Positions 1-4,616 of a DNA stretch of 7,921 nt are shown here, one piece after another. The DNA comes from CAZEPT01 sp964514225 (GTDB lineage: Bacteria > Patescibacteriota > Minisyncoccia > Phycocordibacterales > UBA9973). Under the pieces are notes generated by a model. It searched no databases, was not told the origin of the DNA, and saw nothing but the letters and a program-made list of their open reading frames with translations. The DNA is taken from the NCBI GenBank assembly GCA_964514225.1, contig CAZEPT010000035.1:1-7921 (forward strand), read 5' to 3'. Each line of letters begins with the position of its first letter. Position 1 is the stretch's first letter. The translations under genes were made by a program, and so were the position numbers.

Positions 1-1657
1 CTTCATCAGTCAGGTTGAATGTTTTTTGAAGCAAATCGATTGTCGATGGTGATTGCTTGAGGAGAAGTTGAATCGATGAGTTTGTAACAATCGGAATCCC
101 GTACGGAGAACGCATAAAGTCACCAACGTCTTGAGTGATAGTTGCAAGTCCAAGGAAATACTTACGTCCTCGTTTTGCAATCGAGTACAAAAATGATGCG
201 GTGTCTTCTGATTTCATCATCCACCATGCCTCATCTACTACGAGTAAGCGCTTTTTGAGCGTTTTTCGAACAGCATTCCAGATGAAGTGCGTGACGATGT
301 ACATAGCAACAGGCTTGAGCTCATCTTCCATATCTCGAACTGAAAACACAACGAATTTTCTATTGATATCAACGTTTGATGGTTGGTTCAGGAATGTCGC
401 CCAAGACCCCTTCGTGTATTTTTGGAGGCGCTGCATGATTGAATTTGTTCCCTCCATACCAGCCAAGACCATTTCAAGATCAGAAAGGAGTGGTGGTTCG
501 ATGTTTCTGAAGTCAGATTCTGCAGTGATGTCTTTAATCGCATACGTCTCTCCTATCGCACGGTCGATAATTCCATCTTCTTCAGGTGTGAGACCGCCTA
601 ACATAATACGGAAGAGTCCAACTAAGTTGATGATGTTAGACCTGAGGATATCACTTGGATTTTCATCTGGTTGAGGAATCGGAAGGTCGAATGGATTGAT
701 GTGGTGATCGGACGAAAGAGAAATATTGAAATAGCGTCCACCAACTGCTTCGGCCATGACTTCATATTCTCGTTCAGGGTCAATGACGATAACTTCAGTA
801 TCAAACATGAGTGTTCGAAGAATTTCGAGCTTGGTTGCAAAAGATTTTCCGGCACCTGAAGTCGCAAATGTAATTGAGTTATAGTTATCAAGTGAAAAAC
901 GGTCAAAAATAATCAAAGATGAATTATGGCGATTGATACCATACAAAATACCTGTATCCCCTGTAAGATCGAATGAAATAAATGGGAATATAGATGAGAG
1001 TGGGTTTGAGTTGAGCTTTTGCCCGATAAGAAGTCGGTCTGATCCTATTGGAATCGTACTCTTGAAACCGTCTTCTTGTTGGAAGAGTGCTGGTTTGATA
1101 TACACGAGCTTTGATTCAAGAATAGATTTGATTTCATTTTCAGTTTTGACGAGTTCGAGCTCATTATCAGCATAGATAGTGATATAGAGTCCGACATCAA
1201 ACATGCGCTCCTGAGCTTGCTGTAAGCTGTCTCGGAGAGATTCAAGGTCTCTATATGCTGTATCGAGCATCGGATCACGAACAAGTCCTTTTGATTCACG
1301 GGTTGCGATCTGGCTTTGAACTTCAGCAACCTTTTTTTGGAATGTTCTTAAAATTTTTGTTGTTTCTACTGGGTGTATAAAGATTGAAATATCAAACACC
1401 TTATCTAAGTTAATGATTGGTGAAAACCAGTTGTCGTTAAGGTACCGTGGGTATGAAATAACAAAAAAAGTTCGTGTTAGTTGTTCACCGAGAGAGATTG
1501 ATTTTGGTTGGACCTTAAGCGCAGAAGGCGCAATGATGTCTTGGAACTCAAGCGTCGCTGCTTGATAGATTTGTGAAGGGAGTACAGGAAGAACGCGCAT
1601 CTGGTCTCCTTCTTTTTCAATCGCTGTTTTTTTTCCAAACATTCCAAATAAAGCCAT
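1..1657 (-). CDS. virB4: VirB4-family T4SS ATPase, 3' end beyond window edge
   Basis: Cytoplasmic/membrane-associated AAA+-like ATPase that energises type IV secretion or conjugative pilus assembly. I translated the minus strand from ATG at 1657: 552 codons stay open to the window edge, so the C-terminus is missing. Residues ~30-240 form the VirB4 N-terminal domain. The ATPase domain follows, with Walker A TSGAGKS at 266-272 (Lys271), the family motif DPEREYE from Asp293, a GSWATFLN segment in the middle, Walker B LLVVDEAWW with Asp475-Glu476, and the downstream TITQD motif (Gln509). All key residues are intact and no frameshift was seen. It is the last visible gene of the cluster, 93 bp after the TraC-like gene, and may have its own -10 element (1666-1671). 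There is no Shine-Dalgarno sequence. An A8 tract covers codons ~8-10. Family assignment is secure. The symbol reflects family, not proven orthology; PrgJ/TraC/TrbE are other names for relatives. Confidence 0.93.
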   Translation of the reverse strand, partial: MALFGMFGKKTAIEKEGDQMRVLPVLPSQIYQAATLEFQDIIAPSALKVQPKSISLGEQLTRTFFVISYPRYLNDNWFSPIINLDKVFDISIFIHPVETTKILRTFQKKVAEVQSQIATRESKGLVRDPMLDTAYRDLESLRDSLQQAQERMFDVGLYITIYADNELELVKTENEIKSILESKLVYIKPALFQQEDGFKSTIPIGSDRLLIGQKLNSNPLSSIFPFISFDLTGDTGILYGINRHNSSLIIFDRFSLDNYNSITFATSGAGKSFATKLEILRTLMFDTEVIVIDPEREYEVMAEAVGGRYFNISLSSDHHINPFDLPIPQPDENPSDILRSNIINLVGLFRIMLGGLTPEEDGIIDRAIGETYAIKDITAESDFRNIEPPLLSDLEMVLAGMEGTNSIMQRLQKYTKGSWATFLNQPSNVDINRKFVVFSVRDMEDELKPVAMYIVTHFIWNAVRKTLKKRLLVVDEAWWMMKSEDTASFLYSIAKRGRKYFLGLATITQDVGDFMRSPYGIPIVTNSSIQLLLKQSPSTIDLLQKTFNLTDE

Positions 1658-1665
1658 ATGTATTA

Positions 1666-1671
1666 ATTATA
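1666..1671 (-). promoter_or_regulatory. Putative -10 element of virB4 (near-leaderless)
   Basis: Minus-strand TATAAT ends 8 nt before the virB4 ATG. Transcription starting about 7 nt downstream would begin one base from the start codon. No clear -35 box is seen (TTTATC at the right spacing is poor), and the surroundings are AT-rich with a 6-bp inverted repeat (1663-1668/1672-1677), so chance is possible. Support comes from equivalent positions ahead of three other genes in this window. Confidence 0.45.
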
Positions 1672-1736
1672 AATTAAAAATGATAAATGATAAAGCTTTT
1701 ACTTGTCAGTTTGTGAATGAAATCTTTTTTATCATT

Positions 1737-1773
1737 CCCAAGCTATTCGGTTATTCTATCCGAATAGCTTGGG
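1737..1773 (-). promoter_or_regulatory. Perfect 14-bp hairpin spanning the TraC-like gene stop codon
   Basis: Plus-strand arms CCCAAGCTATTCGG (1737-1750) and CCGAATAGCTTGGG (1760-1773) are exact reverse complements separated by 9 nt. In the mRNA the first arm encodes the last codons of the TraC-like gene, the stop codon TAA lies in the loop, and the second arm is the start of the 3' spacer. After the stem the minus strand reads AATGATAAAAAAG, an A tract and not a U tract, so it is not a canonical intrinsic terminator. It may be a 3'-end stabiliser or processing site, or a ribosome-sensitive element that sets expression of virB4 relative to the upstream genes. The structure is certain; the function is inferred. 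Confidence 0.7.
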
Positions 1774-2383
1774 TGGTTTCTCCTGGATTAAATATTTTGT
1801 AGAAAAGTTCCACCACTTCTTCTGTTCCGAGTTGTACTGTTCGAATACCGATGCGTCCGAGTCCCTGGGTTACAACTGAAATACGCTGGTCAAGCTGACT
1901 TCGTTGTTCTTCAAATTCCATTTGGACGGTTTTCGTCGCATCATCTTTTTTCCCGAAAACATTTTTGAGAACATTTTCATTTGCTTGTAGTTGAGTTTGG
2001 CCATATGGGACAACCAACACAAAGCTTTTTTTCATGATGGCGACTTCATCAGTAAATTGGCGGATGAACTCAATATATTCTTTAGTCTGCACTTTCAAAA
2101 GAGGCTCCACTTGAGCTTTCATTCGCTCTTCGAGCGTTATTAAATAAGGTTTGATGTCGAGACGTCTTGATTGTACGACTATTTGGAGTGAAAAATCGAG
2201 CGAATTGAGGAACGTTTGGAATCCCATAATAATCGCTTGTTGTTCTTCTTGTGATTTGAGTGAAAGGTTCACTGAAGATGCCAGAATAAGCGCACACATG
2301 CTTCCGTCTTTGAGTGTAATGATACCGTCTCGTACTTCTTTGATAGGCACAAAGTCTTGTGCCGCTTGTGATTTAACTGCCAT
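1751..2383 (-). CDS. TraC-like protein, stand-alone VirB4 N-terminal-domain homologue
   Basis: 210-residue soluble protein with no signal peptide or membrane segment. Its sequence resembles the TraC-like small proteins encoded beside PrgI in Patescibacteria and the N-terminal (non-ATPase) domain of VirB4/TraC. It opens with FVPIKEVRDGIITLKDGS (11-28), then the hydrophobic strand ALILASSVNL, a helix LKSQEEQQAIIMGFQTFLNSL (from 42), the strand FSLQIVVQSRRLDIKPYL, a long charged helix (~85-118), the strand SFVLVVPYG (120-128) and a coiled-coil-prone helix (~150-175). There is no Walker A or B motif, so it is not an ATPase. It starts 4 nt after the PrgI stop codon with no Shine-Dalgarno sequence, suggesting translational coupling. 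A role as partner of VirB4 or PrgI at the inner-membrane platform is inferred. The last codons form one arm of a hairpin (1737-1773). Confidence 0.82.
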   Translation of the reverse strand: MAVKSQAAQDFVPIKEVRDGIITLKDGSMCALILASSVNLSLKSQEEQQAIIMGFQTFLNSLDFSLQIVVQSRRLDIKPYLITLEERMKAQVEPLLKVQTKEYIEFIRQFTDEVAIMKKSFVLVVPYGQTQLQANENVLKNVFGKKDDATKTVQMEFEEQRSQLDQRISVVTQGLGRIGIRTVQLGTEEVVELFYKIFNPGETTQAIRIE

Positions 2384-2387
2384 AGTA

Positions 2388-2801
2388 TTATTGTTTAGGG
2401 CTATTATCTAATATGTCTAAGCTCCAAGTCATTTCTTTTAATTTGGATTGAGATATCTTTGGAACGTAATCGAAGCCGACTTCTTGATCTACTGGAGTAT
2501 TAGTATCTTTTTTTTGCTCTACTTCCCTGTGTTTCCATGTATAGAGTTTAGTGCCGAGTTTGTATGCTACCCAAGCTTGTACAATTTCAACGAAAGGGCG
2601 GTTGTTCACTTTATAAAAAGCTAACGCAAGAGCAAAGACGAGAATTGGTGCGGCGATAATAAAAGCAATGAGATTCGGTAAGAGTTTGAAGAGGACAAAG
2701 ACTGCCGCTCCTCCACCTAAGACATAGATGAACTGCTTGAATGTGAGCGGTCCAAAAATTTTATCCTCAATGTCGATAAATTGTGGTACCTGGAAATACA
2801 T
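2388..2801 (-). CDS. PrgI-family (VirB3-like) T4SS inner-membrane protein
   Basis: 137-residue protein. The N-terminus MYFQVPQFIDIEDKIFGPLT followed by FKQF is the hallmark of the PrgI family (Pfam PF12666), VirB3/TcpE-like components that sit next to VirB4 in conjugation systems. Two adjacent membrane helices lie at about 22-40 and 43-62. The segment after them (NNRPFVEIVQAWVAYKLG, 66-83) is an amphipathic stretch typical of VirB3-like proteins. A polar linker leads to a C-terminal helix SKLKEMTWSLDIL (119-131), which I recall as common in Patescibacteria PrgI homologues and which may be a docking peptide. First gene of a probable unit with the TraC-like gene and perhaps virB4. The start is chosen because ATG 2801 gives the canonical family N-terminus. 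It lies only 6 nt from a TATAAT box within a palindrome, so the message is probably leaderless and possibly repressible. Confidence 0.92.
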   Translation of the reverse strand: MYFQVPQFIDIEDKIFGPLTFKQFIYVLGGGAAVFVLFKLLPNLIAFIIAAPILVFALALAFYKVNNRPFVEIVQAWVAYKLGTKLYTWKHREVEQKKDTNTPVDQEVGFDYVPKISQSKLKEMTWSLDILDNSPKQ

Positions 2802-2826
2802 GTTTTCATTATATCATAATGAAAAC
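2802..2826. promoter_or_regulatory. 25-bp perfect palindrome over the PrgI promoter, candidate operator
   Basis: GTTTTCATTAT (2802-2812), 3-bp spacer ATC, then ATAATGAAAAC (2816-2826): an 11-bp perfect inverted repeat that begins at the base adjoining the start codon and is centred on the -10 region. Such placement is typical of a dimeric repressor site blocking RNA polymerase. No regulator gene is visible in the window. The AT-rich composition makes partial palindromes common, but 11 matched pairs is more than background. Confidence 0.5.
2808..2816 (-). promoter_or_regulatory. Extended -10 promoter (TGATATAAT) of the PrgI gene
   Basis: The minus strand reads TGATATAAT, an exact TGnTATAAT extended -10, followed by GAAAAC and the ATG at 2801. 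A start about 7 nt after the hexamer falls on the first base of the start codon, so the transcript should be leaderless. No good -35 is visible, as is common for extended -10 promoters. It lies just downstream of a strong terminator, which fits a new transcription unit. Confidence 0.65.
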
Positions 2827-2843
2827 AATTTCTAATTACTAAT
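2826..2843 (-). repeat. Intergenic repeat, inverted partial copy
   Basis: On the minus strand this reads ATTAGTAATTAGAAATTG, identical over 18 bases to the first part of the two 31-bp copies at 2945-2975 and 4578-4608 but in opposite orientation. It adjoins the palindrome at the PrgI promoter. It sits between that promoter and the terminator, so it is untranslated. Confidence 0.7.
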
Positions 2844-2858
2844 TCCCAATATCCAATG

Positions 2859-2891
2859 AAAAAGCGGGGCGCCTAAGGCGCCCCGCTTTTT
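2859..2891. terminator. Strong bidirectional intrinsic terminator
   Basis: Ten-bp GC stem GCGGGGCGCC (2864-2873) / GGCGCCCCGC (2877-2886) with a 3-nt loop, flanked by A5 (2859-2863) and T5 (2887-2891). It has a U tract on either strand. On the minus strand it ends the transcript of the Pro-rich protein gene, about 95 nt after its stop codon, and isolates the PrgI/TraC-like/virB4 unit downstream. It is by far the most GC-rich element of the spacer. Confidence 0.93.
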
Positions 2892-2944
2892 ATACTTCCA
2901 TTAGTTGTCAGTAATTCTGGGTTTATTCCACTCTCTGAGTCTTT

Positions 2945-2975
2945 ATTAGTAATTAGAAATTGGAAATTAGTAATT
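2945..2975 (+). repeat. 31-bp intergenic repeat, copy A
   Basis: Differs from copy B (4578-4608) at a single position over 31 bp. Each copy is itself two direct ATTAGTAATT units separated by 11 bp. It lies just after the stop codons of the Pro-rich protein gene. It resembles the short AT-rich spacer repeats I associate with Patescibacteria genomes; function unknown. Confidence 0.75.
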
Positions 2976-2984
2976 CTGTTACTA

Positions 2985-4484
2985 CTACTTTTTAGCAACA
3001 GTGACTTCATCAAATATCTTCACACTCTCTACGTCAGCGTCACTTACTGGTGCTTGGGCGACATGAACATCTTCAGGCTTTTTTGGCATCATGGTCGTAA
3101 CATTTGGGTTTTGAGGTATCTCCTGAGCCTGTTTTGGTTCTGAATTTCCAAAAAAGTTCTTCAGTTTTCCAAAAAATCCTGTTTTTTTAACGTCTCCACC
3201 CAGCATGTCGATATCTCGTTCGTATATTTTTCCACTAACGTTGTCTCGGTCTAAAATATCTCCGGTGAATTTTTGAGCAGTTGGAAGTGTGCTCGCTTCT
3301 TGGACTGCTTCTTTTGTCGGCATAAATGATCCAGCTTTTTTAAAGTCGATCATCGAATCAATTTTTTGCATAGTTTCGTTTTTGTTTTCGAGTGCAGCAT
3401 TCACTTTGGTCTCATCGATCTGAAGTTTGATATTTCTCATGAGCTCACTCGTATCTTCCTTTGAGTACGCTGGAACAGTCCCCTTGGTCTCTCCTGGGAG
3501 GTTTTGACTTACGTTATTAAGTGAAATTGCCGTATTCGCAATCGGTTGAACACCGAAGGTATTCGGTAGAGGTGTCGCAGTCTGTACAGGTTCAATTTGT
3601 GGAGACGGAACAATGATTTCCTCTTTTTGGACAATCGGTGTTGGTGCGGAAACTATCTGTGGTGTTTCTTGTTTTGCACTTTGTATGTCACCCAAGAGTG
3701 CGCTTTTTAAGTCAGCGATTCCTCTCAAGGTCTCAGATTGATTTTTAGGAGCGATAGTTGGCTTACTTGGTTGTACTGTGACAGGAGCTGGTTTTTCTTT
3801 TTGACCATTGTCGAGCGCTGAAAGATGCTCTTTTACTGTGTCAGCGAGCGATACTCCCGCTGGTGCGGTCGGCATTGGTGCTTTTGTTTCATTTGATATT
3901 TCAGGAAGTTCTCTGTAGGGGTCGAGTTTGTTTGCGTCACTCGTCATTGGGGTGAGAGAGTGGAGTGCTCCTTCTTTTTGTGAATTGAATTGATTGGTGT
4001 CGCGTGTTGGAACGGCACTTTTGTTGATACCTGGGATAGGTGCTGTCTGAGGTGTACTTGTGTCAGGTGAAGCCACTGCTGTTTTTTCCCCTGCGAATTT
4101 TTCACCAAGCTCAACTTCTTCTTTTGTATAGAGCCCCATCAATTTTTCACGAATAGGAGCGAAGACATCTTGATTGATTTCTCCAACGAGCTCGTCGAGT
4201 TCAGCACCTTTGACATTTAATTGATCTGAAATGTCAGCTTTGTATTCATCTGGTGGAGTCATGCCGAGAAGCACCATAGTTGTTTCAAGTTCTAGCTGCC
4301 CAAGCTTTTCATAGGTCAGTTTATGTTTCTTTGCGATTTCAAAAAGCTTCATTTGGTAATCAGACGATAAGATAACAGTCTGAAGCTCTGTTGGAAGAAG
4401 CTCAAAGCGCGTTTTGAGCTCCCCTTCTATTTGAGTGAAGGCAGGGTCGCTTGTTTGTTCAGTTGTTTTTTTTATATCGTCCAT
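2985..4484 (-). CDS. Uncharacterised Pro-rich T4SS-linked protein with helical N-terminal domain
   Basis: 499-residue protein without signal peptide or membrane segment; I cannot name its function. Residues ~20-118 form a compact, mostly helical domain (LLPTELQTVILSSDYQMKLF, then AKKHKLTYEKLGQLELETTMVLLGM, then a helix ending DVFAPIREKLMGLY) that I recognise only as a type seen in Patescibacteria proteins. Residues ~130-340 are low complexity, rich in Pro, Thr, Gln and Ser, with PTPI/APSP-like runs and short helical islands (211-224, 250-270). The C-terminal part has a predicted helix (343-382), an acidic/basic segment with DILDRDNVSGKIYERDIDML, and an aromatic amphipathic stretch TGFFGKLKNFFGN (435-447) that could touch the membrane or a partner. 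Position between the VirB6-like gene and the terminator suggests a scaffold or adaptor of the same machine. It begins 9 nt after a TGATATAAT promoter and ends in consecutive stops TAG TAG TAA. Confidence 0.85.
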   Translation of the reverse strand: MDDIKKTTEQTSDPAFTQIEGELKTRFELLPTELQTVILSSDYQMKLFEIAKKHKLTYEKLGQLELETTMVLLGMTPPDEYKADISDQLNVKGAELDELVGEINQDVFAPIREKLMGLYTKEEVELGEKFAGEKTAVASPDTSTPQTAPIPGINKSAVPTRDTNQFNSQKEGALHSLTPMTSDANKLDPYRELPEISNETKAPMPTAPAGVSLADTVKEHLSALDNGQKEKPAPVTVQPSKPTIAPKNQSETLRGIADLKSALLGDIQSAKQETPQIVSAPTPIVQKEEIIVPSPQIEPVQTATPLPNTFGVQPIANTAISLNNVSQNLPGETKGTVPAYSKEDTSELMRNIKLQIDETKVNAALENKNETMQKIDSMIDFKKAGSFMPTKEAVQEASTLPTAQKFTGDILDRDNVSGKIYERDIDMLGGDVKKTGFFGKLKNFFGNSEPKQAQEIPQNPNVTTMMPKKPEDVHVAQAPVSDADVESVKIFDEVTVAKK

Positions 4485-4493
4485 GTTGTTTTT

Positions 4494-4502
4494 ATTATAT
4501 CA
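4494..4502 (-). promoter_or_regulatory. Extended -10 promoter (TGATATAAT) of the Pro-rich protein gene
   Basis: The minus strand carries the same 9-mer TGATATAAT as the PrgI promoter, followed by AAAAACAAC and the ATG at 4484. Initiation about 7 nt downstream would give a leader of 2-3 nt. The shared core ATGATATAAT is identical over 10 bases with the PrgI promoter. No -35 and no Shine-Dalgarno sequence are seen. Confidence 0.62.
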
Positions 4503-4577
4503 TTTTATTTTTATAATAGGTTCTGTTTTTATTAACTTAAATTTTTTTGTATCTTTTTCTGTGCTCCCTGCGTTTTC

Positions 4578-4608
4578 ATTAGTAATTAGAAATTGAAAAT
4601 TAGTAATT
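4578..4608 (+). repeat. 31-bp intergenic repeat, copy B
   Basis: 30 of 31 positions match copy A (2945-2975), in the same orientation. It lies 9 nt beyond the stop codon of the VirB6-like gene, so both full copies sit immediately 3' of a gene in this cluster. It is preceded by GTTTTCATTA (4572-4581, overlapping the repeat), which also forms the arm of the palindrome at 2802-2826. No GC-rich terminator is seen in this spacer, so transcription from the VirB6-like gene may run on into the next gene. Confidence 0.75.
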
Positions 4609-4616
4609 TGGGTCTT

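Noticed and set aside
135..1175. Open frames on the plus strand and an alternative minus frame opposite virB4
   Set aside because: They overlap a continuous VirB4 translation with intact motifs, are low-complexity or Ser/Ile-rich, and have no recognisable domain or start signal.
1679..1692. Tandem AATGATA repeat upstream of virB4
   Set aside because: Two 7-bp units in an AT-rich spacer are within what composition would give.
1737..1773. Intrinsic terminator reading of the hairpin after the TraC-like gene
   Set aside because: The stem is strong but on the transcribed strand it is followed by an A-rich stretch, not a U tract, so it is reported as a regulatory hairpin only.
2826..4608. CRISPR array or insertion-sequence ends
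   Set aside because: Only two full copies plus one inverted fragment occur, separated by a gene, with no regular spacers, no transposase and no visible target duplication.
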